Shown here in pieces: positions 9,131 through 18,094 of a stretch of DNA of 64,000 nt; positions within the stretch are counted from its first letter, which is position 1; every line of letters starts with the position of its first letter. The stretch comes from Gemmatimonadaceae bacterium. Its GTDB lineage: Bacteria; Gemmatimonadota; Gemmatimonadetes; Gemmatimonadales; Gemmatimonadaceae. The stretch is from the NCBI GenBank assembly GCA_025358925.1, contig JANYHT010000013.1, positions 62,001 through 126,000 of the forward strand, written 5' to 3'. The position numbers were made by a program, and so were the translations under genes. The notes below the pieces were generated by a model, which was not told where the DNA came from, did not search any database, and was given only the letters and a program-made list of their open reading frames with translations.

Positions 9131-9787
9131 TCATAAATGTCGGCTCCAGCGCCGCATCCGCTTCCACCACGACAATTTCGGTGACCGATCCACGACCGGC
9201 TCGCTCCACCCACGTCGGTACACCGTATCCGCCGCGTCGAAATACCACGCGCCATATCCCTGCTCCGACATCCAAGCGCGAATTTCTGAAATGAACGGAT
9301 TGACGTAATGCTTGCCGTGCGTCTCCACGCAAATCACCGCTGGCCGACTGCGCAAGTGTCGTAAAACATACCACTCACCGCCTTCAATATCGATCGACAG
9401 CACATCGATGCTTCCGTCGTCGATCACATCAAACGTCACCGCTTGCACGGAGAATGCGTCAGACTCCGCTCGCTGATACCCGTCATTCGCTAACGCTGGT
9501 GCATCCGGCACGTTTTGTCCAAACGTGGACGCTGCCGTGCGATACAGCGTGAGTTGTCCCGCTTCATCCGCAACGGCAACGGCTTCGATGCGTACGTGCG
9601 TGTTTGTCGAGAATCGTTGACGCAGCACCGTGACAATCAACGGATCGCACTCTACCAAGGTGGTGCGTACCCCGTCATTGATCCAACCGAGCACGTTCGA
9701 CGTGTCCGGCAAATACACGCCCACCTCGCACGCGTACGCGACCGGAACGTTCGCTGCCGTGACAAACTCGTACAGTGCTGCATTCAT
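9131..9787 (-). CDS. FkbM family methyltransferase
   Basis: A SAM-dependent methyltransferase of 218 residues in the FkbM family, which O-methylates sugars or other small substrates. It has the expected N-terminal SAM-site region (ACEVGVYLPDTSN in place of the usual GANxG) and the family hallmark IDVLSIDIEGGEW at about residues 133-145, which matches the conserved D-x-E-G motif. ATG 9787 follows an excellent ribosome site (AAGGAGA), so the ten extra codons of the longer frame are excluded. It converges on the minor-pilin operon with only 22 bp between the stops. It probably modifies a polysaccharide or glycan. Confidence 0.85.
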   Translation of the reverse strand: MNAALYEFVTAANVPVAYACEVGVYLPDTSNVLGWINDGVRTTLVECDPLIVTVLRQRFSTNTHVRIEAVAVADEAGQLTLYRTAASTFGQNVPDAPALANDGYQRAESDAFSVQAVTFDVIDDGSIDVLSIDIEGGEWYVLRHLRSRPAVICVETHGKHYVNPFISEIRAWMSEQGYGAWYFDAADTVYRRGWSEPVVDRSPKLSWWKRMRRWSRHL

Positions 9788-9963
9788 GTCTTCTCCTTGT
9801 CTGATCAACTGTCCCAACGCTCGTTCCGTCGCTTCACCACTGTTGCGTGCAGCGCATTTCCATGACGAATCATATGTCGCAGTCTCGTTTCGTAGAATCG
9901 TTGACGTTCGCGACGCGCGCGGTACCGTTGTTACAACGCGATCGCATCTGCATAAACGAACAC

Positions 9964-11211
9964 ATGCCCATCTCCCTCATGCGTAACCAATCCCTTCGCG
10001 TTATCCTCGCACTCAGCGTTGGGCTCGCGCTCGGCATGAGCATCGCCACAAGAGGCGAGTCGCAGTTCGTCGGAATGGCCGATGTCATTGGTACTCTGTG
10101 GACCAATGCAATTCGCATGACCGTGATCCCGCTTGTTACGGCACTAACGATAGCGTCAGTGGCAACTACTGGAGCAACGGCCGACCTGCGACGGGCAATG
10201 GGACGCGCATTCTCCGTATTTGTGGTGCTGCTCGTGAGCGGTGGTGTACTCGCGCTTGTGATTGGCGAGATCGCATTCGCGGATTTCGCCCTCCCGGCTG
10301 ACGTAGCAGAGCGCGTTCGAGCATCCGCGACATCGGCGGGAGCAACACCGGCACTGCCAACGCTCAGTCAACGAATCATCGAGACAATTCCGGCGAATCC
10401 AATCAGGTCGGCCGCTGACGGCGCACTGCTGCCGCTCGTGGTATTTGCGTTGACCATTGGCTTTGCGCTCAAGCGAGTCGCCGTGGATCGTCGCGACGCC
10501 GTGATCAACTTTTGTCGGGGGATTTCGGACGCGTTACTGGTCGTCGTGGGCTGGGTCGTGGCCGTCGCACCCGTTGGCGTGTTTGCCCTCGCGTTTGCGC
10601 TTGGCGCGCGGCTTGGCATCTCCAGTCTTGGCGCCCTCGCGCGGTACATCGGCACACTGTCGCTGGTACTCATTGTCTTTACCGTGCTGCTGTACCCCGT
10701 GGTCGTGCTGCTTGGTCACGTTCCGTTGCGACGATTTTTTGCCGCAGCGGCACCGGCACAGGCGCTCGCGGCAGGATCTCGCTCCTCGCTGAGTGCGTTG
10801 CCGATGATGATCATCGCGGCTCGAGAAAAGCTTGGGCTTGACGCCGCAGCCAGTGGATTTGTGCTGCCACTGGCAGTCTCCATCTTTCGCGTGAATGTCC
10901 CCATCGCGTGGGTGATTGGCGTGATCTTTCTTGGGAAGGTGTACGGCGTTGACATCAGCGTCGGCACCGTGGCGATGGTCATTCTTACGTCAACGTTGCT
11001 CAGTTTCAGCGTACCGGGCATTCCCTCAGGTAGTCTATTCATTCTTGCGCCGGTTCTCGTGGATCTCGGACTGCCCGCTGAGGCGGTGGGCATCCTCATC
11101 GCGGTGGACGTCATACCCGACATCTTCAAGACGACAGCGAATGTGACGGCGCATCTGACAGCGGCCACGCTGGCGAGCAGTTCGACTCCTCGCACTGATC
11201 CGCCGGGGTGA
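9964..11211 (+). CDS. Divergent dicarboxylate/amino acid:cation symporter (SDF family)
   Basis: An inner-membrane secondary transporter of 415 residues with the eight-helix plus two-hairpin layout of the DAACS/SDF family. The serine-rich hairpin SRSSLSALPMM lies near residue 275 and the second hairpin GIPSGSLFILAP near residue 352. Two family hallmarks are altered. The NMDGT sodium-binding motif of helix 7 is replaced by SIFRVNVPI, and the helix 8 D-xx-D-R-xR-T region reads DVIPDIFKTTANVTAH. Substrate and coupling ion are therefore uncertain. ATG 9979 is an alternative start. The gene is divergent from the FkbM gene and ends before a perfect 15-bp hairpin. Confidence 0.85.
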   Translation: MPISLMRNQSLRVILALSVGLALGMSIATRGESQFVGMADVIGTLWTNAIRMTVIPLVTALTIASVATTGATADLRRAMGRAFSVFVVLLVSGGVLALVIGEIAFADFALPADVAERVRASATSAGATPALPTLSQRIIETIPANPIRSAADGALLPLVVFALTIGFALKRVAVDRRDAVINFCRGISDALLVVVGWVVAVAPVGVFALAFALGARLGISSLGALARYIGTLSLVLIVFTVLLYPVVVLLGHVPLRRFFAAAAPAQALAAGSRSSLSALPMMIIAAREKLGLDAAASGFVLPLAVSIFRVNVPIAWVIGVIFLGKVYGVDISVGTVAMVILTSTLLSFSVPGIPSGSLFILAPVLVDLGLPAEAVGILIAVDVIPDIFKTTANVTAHLTAATLASSSTPRTDPPG

Positions 11212-11228
11212 GCGATTGATCTTACGTG

Positions 11229-11266
11229 CGCGTTCGAGGCGGGTGAATGCTCCCGCCTCGAACGCG
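11229..11266. terminator. Bidirectional hairpin terminator candidate
   Basis: A perfect 15-bp inverted repeat (CGCGTTCGAGGCGGG and its complement) with an 8-nt loop. It lies in the 60 bp between the convergent symporter and dienelactone hydrolase genes, as expected for a shared rho-independent terminator. The T-run after the stem is weak in both directions. Confidence 0.75.
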
Positions 11267-11271
11267 GCGAC

Positions 11272-12321
11272 TTATTTCACACCCAAATTCTTCTTCAAAA
11301 ATGCGACCGTCTTGGGCCACCCGTCTTTCGTCGCTGCAACATTCGCTGCTTCTTCGGCCATGTCGCGCGTTGCTTTTGGATCGTCTTGCGCGCGAAGGAA
11401 TCCGTGCGTTGCACCTTCGTAGTTGGTGCCCGAGTAGTTCTTGCCGAGCTGTTTCATAAGCGAGTCGAGTGCGGGCATGGAGGCGCCAATACGCGCGTCC
11501 TTCGATCCGCTCAGTAACATCACTGGCATCTTGATTTTCGCGAGTGAATCGGTATCAATCGTAGCCGGCACTGCGGCCGCGGTGGCCGTGGCCGGCGAAC
11601 CGCCCTTTGTGTACGGCATCCCGTAAAACGCAACACCGCCCGCAAATCCTTTCACGCCGTTGTTAATCGCGTGCATGAACACCGTCTGTCCGCCCCAGCA
11701 GTATCCGATGATGCCGTACTTCTGTTGCGCTGACGGCAACATCATGGCGTAGTTCGCGGACGCGTTGACGGCTCTATTGCGCTCTGCCGATCCGATGGCG
11801 CGAATGAGCTTCGTTGCGGTATCGCTCGCGAGTTCGACAGTGCTTGGTCCGCCGCGCACACGCGAGAGAATATCGGGCGCGACGGCGATGAATCCTTCTG
11901 CTGCTACTTGATCAGCAACGCCACGCACCCACGTGCTGAGTCCGAAGATTTCGTGTACGACCACCACGACCGGCGCTTTCGTTTTTGTGGTGGGGTAAAC
12001 GACGTACGCCATCAACGAGTCGGTCGACCCAGCCTCCCACGCGATCTTCACCCATTCAGAATGACGCGGAGAGGCTTTGAGTCGCGCGTCGGCCGTGATC
12101 GCGCTGGCGGGCAATCCCGCCATGCCTTGAGCGCTTTGATTCCTGCGTTCGACGCCGTCAACGATGATGCGCGGCGCGGCCATGTCCGCTGCACTCATAT
12201 GCGCCATATGATCGTCTGCGGGCATCGCTGACGACTTGAGCACCTGCGACTGCGGGGAACTGCGTTGCATGCTACACGCGCCAAGCGCGAGCGCGGCAAG
12301 GGCGTAAATACGTCGAGACAT
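11272..12321 (-). CDS. Dienelactone hydrolase family lipoprotein
   Basis: A secreted alpha/beta hydrolase of 349 residues. The N-terminus MSRRIYALAALALGAC is a lipoprotein signal with Cys16 as lipidation site. Residues 100-345 form a dienelactone hydrolase domain with the complete catalytic triad: nucleophile Cys208 in GYCWGG, Asp275 in GSKDARIG and His306 in GATHGF. A VVVHEIFGL segment precedes them and is typical of the family. The linker after the Cys is rich in Met and His (ADDHMAHMSAADMAA) and could bind metal. The substrate is unknown; the family hydrolyses lactones and esters. Confidence 0.88.
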   Translation of the reverse strand: MSRRIYALAALALGACSMQRSSPQSQVLKSSAMPADDHMAHMSAADMAAPRIIVDGVERRNQSAQGMAGLPASAITADARLKASPRHSEWVKIAWEAGSTDSLMAYVVYPTTKTKAPVVVVVHEIFGLSTWVRGVADQVAAEGFIAVAPDILSRVRGGPSTVELASDTATKLIRAIGSAERNRAVNASANYAMMLPSAQQKYGIIGYCWGGQTVFMHAINNGVKGFAGGVAFYGMPYTKGGSPATATAAAVPATIDTDSLAKIKMPVMLLSGSKDARIGASMPALDSLMKQLGKNYSGTNYEGATHGFLRAQDDPKATRDMAEEAANVAATKDGWPKTVAFLKKNLGVK

Positions 12322-12375
12322 GTGAAATCCGTTCGGAGGTAAGTGAACGCGTGCGGACGCATCAGAAATGTCGAG

Positions 12376-12463
12376 GAATTAGGGACGCTGCGCTAGGACT
12401 CAGCGCCAACCTCTAGTCCCTAATCCCTAATCCCCAATCCCTAATCCCTATCCCCTAATCTCC
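12376..12463. repeat. TCCCTAA heptamer array with an inverted half-copy
   Basis: About five imperfect tandem copies of TAATCCC/TAGTCCC run from 12414 to 12460. A single inverted copy (ATTAGGGAC, 12378-12386) pairs perfectly with GTCCCTAAT at 12416-12424 around a small CGCTG/CAGCG inner stem. The array extends into the end of the DUF4198 gene and contains its stop codon. The same heptamer recurs near 29.7-29.8 kb and 47.3-47.8 kb. Confidence 0.85.
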
Positions 12464-13269
12464 ATCGTCATCGTCGCCCACTTCGATTCATAGTCCACTT
12501 TGCCGTCAGACACCGGCACCATGCGGATAAACTTTACATACCAGCGACCGGCGCGGGGAAATTGAATCGTCGCGATCCCATCTCCGTTGGTACGCACCGT
12601 TTGTGTTGAGAGTCGTGTATCGCCGCTCGCTCCGGTGCGACCGCCCACCAGCACGAGCTGGTTCGCGACTGGTGCGCCGTCTACGAGGCAACGGACACGC
12701 AGCGCTCCGCCGGGATGCACCTCGTACGGATTTGACAATGGAACGATTTCGGCGGGATAGCCGAATGGGGTTTGCCAACCGGTGGTGTGCGTGTTGCCAA
12801 CTTGAAAAATGGCTTTGATGTGCTTCGAGTACCGCTCGCGCGCGGGCTTCGTGAGCGAGCCGTCCTTGCGGCGCGCGGCCAGCACATCGGGGATTCCATC
12901 ATCAGCCAAATACGCGTTGAACGCTTTGGCGTCGAGTTGAAATTCTTTCGTCTTGGTGGACAGACCAACGACATACGTACCGGCCGCCGCGGTGGTGTAG
13001 CTCATCCACGAAGTATCTGTGCGCGTGTCCCAATGTGCGCTATCCACCTTCGCGCGCCCAGTCGGCGCGACGACGCTGAGGTCCGCGACGCGCGCCCACT
13101 CGATGGCGTTTTCGCTCTTTGAGAACGTGCCGTTGAGGACGGGCATTCGCAGGGCCGTTTGCGGAGCGACGAAGAACGAGGTGAGACGCCAGAACATGTC
13201 ATGCGCGTGGAGGGCGGACGCGGTGACAGCGAGCAGCATGAACATGGCGAGGCTACGGAAAACTCGCAT
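12448..13269 (-). CDS. DUF4198 domain-containing periplasmic protein
   Basis: A 273-residue exported protein. The signal peptide RSLAMFMLLAVTASALHA is followed immediately by HDMFWRLTSFFV, the characteristic His-Asp start of mature DUF4198 proteins, which are linked to periplasmic metal (Ni/Co) binding in some genomes. An N-terminal beta-sandwich is followed by a second domain with PFGYPAEIVPLSNPY and VDGAPVANQLV motifs typical of this family. ATG 13269 has a GGAG ribosome site; the longer frame up to 13557 runs through a repeat element and is rejected. The last codons (ATT AGG GGA TAG) lie in the heptamer array. No metal transporter is adjacent, so the ligand is unknown. Confidence 0.8.
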   Translation of the reverse strand: MRVFRSLAMFMLLAVTASALHAHDMFWRLTSFFVAPQTALRMPVLNGTFSKSENAIEWARVADLSVVAPTGRAKVDSAHWDTRTDTSWMSYTTAAAGTYVVGLSTKTKEFQLDAKAFNAYLADDGIPDVLAARRKDGSLTKPARERYSKHIKAIFQVGNTHTTGWQTPFGYPAEIVPLSNPYEVHPGGALRVRCLVDGAPVANQLVLVGGRTGASGDTRLSTQTVRTNGDGIATIQFPRAGRWYVKFIRMVPVSDGKVDYESKWATMTMEIRG

Positions 13270-13307
13270 CGATACTCCGGAGGGGGGTGCCTCAACATTA
13301 ACAGCCG

Positions 13308-13509
13308 GTTTCACGCGGAGGCGCGGAACATGCGTAAAATTATCATTTTCCTTTTTTTGATTCTTTGCTTGAAAGTGCGATCTCCCGGAGCACAAAAGTG
13401 TCATTCGCGGTTGGCCGTTGCTGTTCGAGCGACACCCTCCTCGAAATTCCCCGAAGCGCCTGGTTTTGTTTTGTTTTTCCTCCGCGTCCTCCGCGCCTTC
13501 GCGTGAAAC
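13308..13509. repeat. Palindromic intergenic element, GTTTCACGCGGAG family (copy A)
   Basis: About 202 bp bounded by GTTTCACGCGGAGGCGCGG on the left and its near-complement CCGCGCCTTCGCGTGAAAC on the right. The interior is AT-richer and includes TGTCATTCGCGGTTGGCCGT at 13399-13418, which recurs almost unchanged in copy D (44541-44560). It fills most of the 318 bp between the divergent DUF4198 and BNR protein genes, so their promoters must lie at its edges or inside it. Confidence 0.85.
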
Positions 13510-13587
13510 AAAGAGGACCGCCGCTAGCCTCGCCGCATCAATTGCCGCATACTGCACGATATCTATCCCACACCGACAGGCGGACTT

Positions 13588-16500
13588 GTGCGTTCATTTC
13601 GCGTTCGTAGCACCTTCGTAATCGCGGCGCTCGCGATTTCAGCAGCAACGGCCCTTGCCCAGTCCACTGACCGCTTCGCGGGTATGCGTTGGCGACAAAT
13701 TGGACCAACGCGTGCGGGCCGAGCGCGCGGTATATCCGGCGTGCCAAGTCAACCCAATGTGTTTTACATCGGCTTTGACAATGGGGGGGTGTGGCGCTCC
13801 ACCGATTACGGCTCCAACTGGGAGCCGATCTTTGACGACATGGGAACAGGGTCCGTCGGAGCGATCGCGGTTGCCCCGTCAGATCCGAACATCATTTACG
13901 TAGGCACCGGTGCTGGCATCATTCGACCTGATCTCGCGGTTGGCGACGGTGTGTACAAATCCACGGATGCAGGCAAGACATGGACGCATCTCGGATTGCG
14001 ACAGAGCCAGATGATTGCGATGATCGACGTCGATCCGAAAGACCCCAATCGTTTGTTCGTCGCCGCACTCGGTCACCCGTATGGACCGAATGAAGAGCGC
14101 GGAATTTTTCGCTCGACTGACGGCGGTAAGTCATTTACGAAGGTGTTGTATCAGGACGAGTACACGAGCGCCAACGATGTTCGTATCGATCCGAGCAATT
14201 CCAACATCGTGTACGCAACGTTGTGGCAGCAACAACAGAGCTTCATTGAAGGTCTCGCCTTTGGTGGCACGAGCACAGGCATTTTCAAATCGGTAGACGG
14301 CGGTTCGACTTGGAAGCCGATCAGTGACGGACTTCCAAACGTCATTCAAGCAAACATTGCCATCGCGCCGAGTAATCCGCGCGTGCTGTACGCGACAGTA
14401 GCGGGTACGCCGAAAGACGGACCGGCGTCACGCAGCACGACTGGTACCGTCGGTTTCTTTAAGTCGACGGACGCCGGGGAGCATTGGCATTTAGCGTTCA
14501 ACGATCCGGTTGCGGCTGGCGGAATCAAGCCTGCAGCACCAGACCCACGACCGCTCAATCGTATTGGTGGCGGGGACCTACCAACGATCGTCGTCGATCC
14601 GAAAAACGAAAACGTTGTGTACAGTGCGTCAACCGTGTTCTGGCGTACTGAAGATGCAGGGTTGACGTGGTCCGCCGTGCGCGGTGCTCCGGGCGGAGAC
14701 GATTATCAGAAGGCATGGATCAATCCCATCAACCCGAACATCGTGCTCGTGGTGTCCGATCAAGGTGGCGTTGTGTCGGGCAATCGTGGCGTGTCGTGGA
14801 GCAATTGGTATAACCAACCCACCGCCGCGATGTATCACGTGTCCACCGACAACGGATTTCCGTACCGCGTGTGTGGTGGGCAACAGGATTCTGGCAGCGC
14901 GTGTGTAGATAGTCGATCAATGGACGGGAAGATCACGTTTCACGATTGGCATCCGGTCAACATTCAGGAATACGGCATTGCGGCGTCGGATCCGAAAGAT
15001 CCCGACCAAGTGTTTGGCAGTCAACGCAGCGGCGTGTCGTTGTACAATCGCAAGACGGCGCAAACTACGGCGGTTGGCCCCGACGCGAGTGGTACGTTGC
15101 CGGACGGCGGTGCGATGAATCGCAACGTGCGGACGATGCCGATTAACTGGTCGCCGGTGGACAACCACACGTTGTACTACGCGTCGAACGTAGTGTGGAA
15201 GAGCGTGGACCGCGCGCATAGCTGGACGCGCATTAGTGGTGACCTCGCACGCGCAACGTGGGCCGTTCCGACAAGCGCCGGTAAATATGCAAGTGGCGTG
15301 ACGCCCGCCGCGCTGGGTAGCATTACGGCGTTGTCTCCTTCACCAAGGTCATTGAGTGTCATTTGGGCGGGTACCGACGACGGTAACCTGCAGGTGACGA
15401 TGGACGGCGGATTGAAGTGGACGAACGTTACGCCAACCGCGATGCGACCGTGGACGCGCATCTTCAATATTGAGGCTGGACATTTCGATACGCAGACCGC
15501 CTATGCGGCCGCGAACACGCTACGTCTCGACGAACTTAATCCGCATTTCTTGCGCACGCATGACGGTGGCAAGACGTGGACGGAGATCAACACGGGTATC
15601 GCGGGCGGTGCGGTATCGAATTCCATTCGCGAGGATCCGCGCAAGAAGGGACTGCTGTACGCGGCCACCGATCTGGCCGTGTGGGTGTCGTTTGACGACG
15701 GCGATCATTGGCAATCGCTGAAGAACGGCATGCCCGCTGTTTCTGTGCGTGACCTGCAAGTGAAAGACGACAGCACTTGTATGTGTGCCGATCTCGTTGC
15801 CGCCACCCACGGACGCGGCTTCTATATTCTCGACGACATCACGCCATTGCGTCAGGCAGCAGCGATGCAAGCGGCGAAAAGTGCAAGCGCGGCCTATCTG
15901 TTCAAACCAATCACAGCGGTGCGTATCCGGTTTGCAACGAACGAACCGACTCCGTGGCCCGCCGAGTTGCCGTCGGGTGAAAATCCGCCGCCGGGTGGTA
16001 TTTTGAATTACTACTTGCCTTCCAATGCATCTTCGCCGGTCAAGTTGGAAATTCTCGACGCGATGGGCAAAATTGTGCGCACGTATTCAAGCGCAGAAAA
16101 AGCGCTCGATCCTGAGCCCGGTGTTGATCAAGCGGCCTACAACAAAGTGTGTCAGCAAACACCGAGCGCACCGTTTTGCGGACTCCCGTTGTATTGGCCA
16201 GCGCCCGCCATGGTGATGTCCGATAAGGCTGGATTTCATCGCTTCAGTTGGGATTTGCATTTCGATCCCGTGTCACCCGAAGATGTGGTTCCAGTCGGTG
16301 ATGATGAAGCGCAAGGTGCGGTACCGTACCGCACCTATCCCGCTGTGAATTCACCGTGGGCGCCAGCGGGTTTGTACACGGTGAAGTTGACTGTAGACGG
16401 CAAGAGCACATCGCAACCGCTCGTGCTCAAGCTTGATCCACGCGTCAAAACCAGCGCGCTCGGATTGACGCAGTTGGCCACGTTAGGTGGGGAGATGTAT

Positions 16501-16905
16501 CACGGCGCGGTCGCGACGCATAAAGCGTTTGTCGAAGCGCGCGGACTCATCGCGCAGCTCAATAAACTGAGCGGCACCGATGTCGATGCGTTCAAGGCGC
16601 AGATCGAAGCGTTGGCACCAACCGGTGCGCAGGTGCGCAACGTCCGCGGCTTTCGTCGTCGCGGGCCTGGTGGCGCGGCGGCGCCGTCACTTGAAAGCGT
16701 GAGTAACGCGATGCAAGCAGCAGCGATGGCGATGCAGGGCGCCGATGTCGCGCCAACGGCAATTCAGGTGGCTGCCTGCACAGCGGCGCGCAGGCAAGGC
16801 GCGACTGTGATGCCACAGTGGACCGCGTTGAAAACAACGGTGCTCGCGGCATTCAACTCCAAACGCAAAGCCGCCGGTCAACCAACAGTGAGTTTGGGAG
16901 AGTAG
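13588..16905 (+). CDS. Large secreted BNR/VPS10-type beta-propeller protein
   Basis: A 1105-residue exported protein starting at GTG 13588 with a clear signal peptide (RSTFVIAALAISAATALAQ). At least nine BNR/Asp-box motifs are visible, for example RSTDYGSNW, KSTDAGKTW, RSTDGGKSF, KSVDGGSTW, RTEDAGLTW, RTHDGGKTW and VSFDDGDHW. These span residues about 60-740 and predict two sortilin-like (VPS10) beta-propellers, as in secreted 'glycosyl hydrolase, BNR repeat' proteins of Gemmatimonadota. Residues 775-920 look like an Ig-type module and the end is Ala-rich and helical. The role is unknown; binding or hydrolysis of an extracellular polymer or peptide is plausible. A related gene lies at 61.9 kb. 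Confidence 0.85.
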   Translation: MRSFRVRSTFVIAALAISAATALAQSTDRFAGMRWRQIGPTRAGRARGISGVPSQPNVFYIGFDNGGVWRSTDYGSNWEPIFDDMGTGSVGAIAVAPSDPNIIYVGTGAGIIRPDLAVGDGVYKSTDAGKTWTHLGLRQSQMIAMIDVDPKDPNRLFVAALGHPYGPNEERGIFRSTDGGKSFTKVLYQDEYTSANDVRIDPSNSNIVYATLWQQQQSFIEGLAFGGTSTGIFKSVDGGSTWKPISDGLPNVIQANIAIAPSNPRVLYATVAGTPKDGPASRSTTGTVGFFKSTDAGEHWHLAFNDPVAAGGIKPAAPDPRPLNRIGGGDLPTIVVDPKNENVVYSASTVFWRTEDAGLTWSAVRGAPGGDDYQKAWINPINPNIVLVVSDQGGVVSGNRGVSWSNWYNQPTAAMYHVSTDNGFPYRVCGGQQDSGSACVDSRSMDGKITFHDWHPVNIQEYGIAASDPKDPDQVFGSQRSGVSLYNRKTAQTTAVGPDASGTLPDGGAMNRNVRTMPINWSPVDNHTLYYASNVVWKSVDRAHSWTRISGDLARATWAVPTSAGKYASGVTPAALGSITALSPSPRSLSVIWAGTDDGNLQVTMDGGLKWTNVTPTAMRPWTRIFNIEAGHFDTQTAYAAANTLRLDELNPHFLRTHDGGKTWTEINTGIAGGAVSNSIREDPRKKGLLYAATDLAVWVSFDDGDHWQSLKNGMPAVSVRDLQVKDDSTCMCADLVAATHGRGFYILDDITPLRQAAAMQAAKSASAAYLFKPITAVRIRFATNEPTPWPAELPSGENPPPGGILNYYLPSNASSPVKLEILDAMGKIVRTYSSAEKALDPEPGVDQAAYNKVCQQTPSAPFCGLPLYWPAPAMVMSDKAGFHRFSWDLHFDPVSPEDVVPVGDDEAQGAVPYRTYPAVNSPWAPAGLYTVKLTVDGKSTSQPLVLKLDPRVKTSALGLTQLATLGGEMYHGAVATHKAFVEARGLIAQLNKLSGTDVDAFKAQIEALAPTGAQVRNVRGFRRRGPGGAAAPSLESVSNAMQAAAMAMQGADVAPTAIQVAACTAARRQGATVMPQWTALKTTVLAAFNSKRKAAGQPTVSLGE

Positions 16906-16924
16906 CGCGCTATTGTAGGGTCGG

Positions 16925-16959
16925 TTCACGCGGAGACGCCGAGGGCGTCTCCGCGTGAA
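16925..16959. terminator. Perfect 16-bp hairpin of the GTTTCACGCGGAG repeat family (copy B) at a convergent junction
   Basis: TTCACGCGGAGACGCC is followed by a 3-nt GAG loop and its exact complement. The stem uses the outer sequence of the large palindromic repeats with no interior. It sits between the convergent BNR protein gene (stop 16905) and the alpha/beta hydrolase gene (stop 16980), so it probably stops transcription from both sides. Confidence 0.8.
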
Positions 16960-16979
16960 AGCTACTTTCAAACAATTCG

Positions 16980-17963
16980 TTATCTGATGCGGGGCATCCG
17001 AAGAAATCGCTCAACTTCCGGCCATACCAACTCGGGACGTTCGGCGTACGTGAAATGCGCGGCGCGCGGCACCTTAAACAGGCGCGCATGCGGCAACGCG
17101 GTTGCCCACTCTTCTACCAGATCCATCGGAATGGCCTCTTCTTCTCCGTGCACCACAAGTACGGGCGCCGTCACGGCTTTGAGCTGTTCGCGGATATCCC
17201 AATCACCATAGGATCCCATCACCAACCGATTGGTCGTACGTAAACCAAAGCGAATGCCCTTCGGATCGGACGCGCACAAATCGGATTTGATGAGCGATAA
17301 CGTGCGATCCGGCTCCGCAAGCCGTGGACGCATGGCCTCGTTCCAGTACGCGCGACAAGCGGTACGTGCGTCTTGGGTTGTGTCAACTAACATTCGATTT
17401 GCTTCACCCATACGACGACGTGACGCGCTATCCATGCGCGCATTCAACGCTTGACCAAAACGCGCGTTGAACGCCCCGCGACGCGGCGGTACCGGTCCGA
17501 AGAATACCATGCGTTGCACGACAGTCGGATGCGCGATGGCATACGTTGCGGCCAATAATGGTCCATAAGAATGCGCAATGAGTGTCACGTGTACGAGCTT
17601 GAAGTGCTGCCGCACCGCATCAAGGTCAAGCACCTGCTGTGTTGCATTCAGGCTCGACGTGTCACTCGGCAACGTAGAGCGACCCGTGCCGCGTTGATCG
17701 TAAAAAATGACCATGTGATGCTCAGCCAGTGGAGCGAAATCTCCAGCGATGCTTTCAAGATCGACGCCAGGTCCTCCGTGGATGGCAATCACGGTGTCGC
17801 GACCGCGCCCAACCACACGGTAGTACAAACGTGCGCCGTCCGGTGTCGCAACGTATCCAGTCTTCGTTGGGATGCGCTGCGCGACCAAATGTGAGGGCAC
17901 CGTTGCAAACACGAGGACGGCCAACACGAGCGTGCACACTGCGCCCATCGATTTTTGGATCAT
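16980..17963 (-). CDS. Secreted alpha/beta hydrolase, proline iminopeptidase-like (S33)
   Basis: A 327-residue exported alpha/beta hydrolase. The oxyanion-region HGGPG motif is at residues 62-66, DQRGTGRS just after residue 88, and the nucleophile Ser132 in AHSYGP (GxSxG variant with Ala-His). An HGEEEAIP segment and a final AAHFTYAE supply the likely Asp/Glu and His. This motif set is typical of prolyl aminopeptidases (S33), which release N-terminal residues from peptides, though esterase activity is possible. ATG 17963 has a GAGGGG ribosome site and gives a proper signal peptide (LVLAVLVFATVPSHLVAQ). Confidence 0.82.
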   Translation of the reverse strand: MIQKSMGAVCTLVLAVLVFATVPSHLVAQRIPTKTGYVATPDGARLYYRVVGRGRDTVIAIHGGPGVDLESIAGDFAPLAEHHMVIFYDQRGTGRSTLPSDTSSLNATQQVLDLDAVRQHFKLVHVTLIAHSYGPLLAATYAIAHPTVVQRMVFFGPVPPRRGAFNARFGQALNARMDSASRRRMGEANRMLVDTTQDARTACRAYWNEAMRPRLAEPDRTLSLIKSDLCASDPKGIRFGLRTTNRLVMGSYGDWDIREQLKAVTAPVLVVHGEEEAIPMDLVEEWATALPHARLFKVPRAAHFTYAERPELVWPEVERFLRMPRIR

Positions 17964-18047
17964 ACAAGCTCCCCTCGGTGCAAAGTTCAAACGCTGATCG
18001 TGCGTGTGCTAATTTCCTCCGATAGTGGTAAACATCGCGGTAAACGC

Positions 18048-18083
18048 GAAGCCCGGCAATCGCTACTGCGATTGCCGGGCTTC
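18048..18083. terminator. Perfect 16-bp hairpin downstream of the lipoprotein gene
   Basis: GAAGCCCGGCAATCGC, loop TACT, then the exact complement. It lies 12 bp beyond the stop of the minus-strand lipoprotein gene (18095) and upstream of the next minus-strand gene. There is no T-run, so it may act as a terminator only with help or stabilise the 3' end of the transcript. Confidence 0.65.
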
Positions 18084-18094
18084 CGCAGATGTTG

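Noticed and set aside
13270-13557. A 96-codon N-terminal extension of the DUF4198 gene
   Set aside because: It runs through repeat copy A, has no signal peptide or conserved sequence, and ATG 13269 has a good ribosome site.
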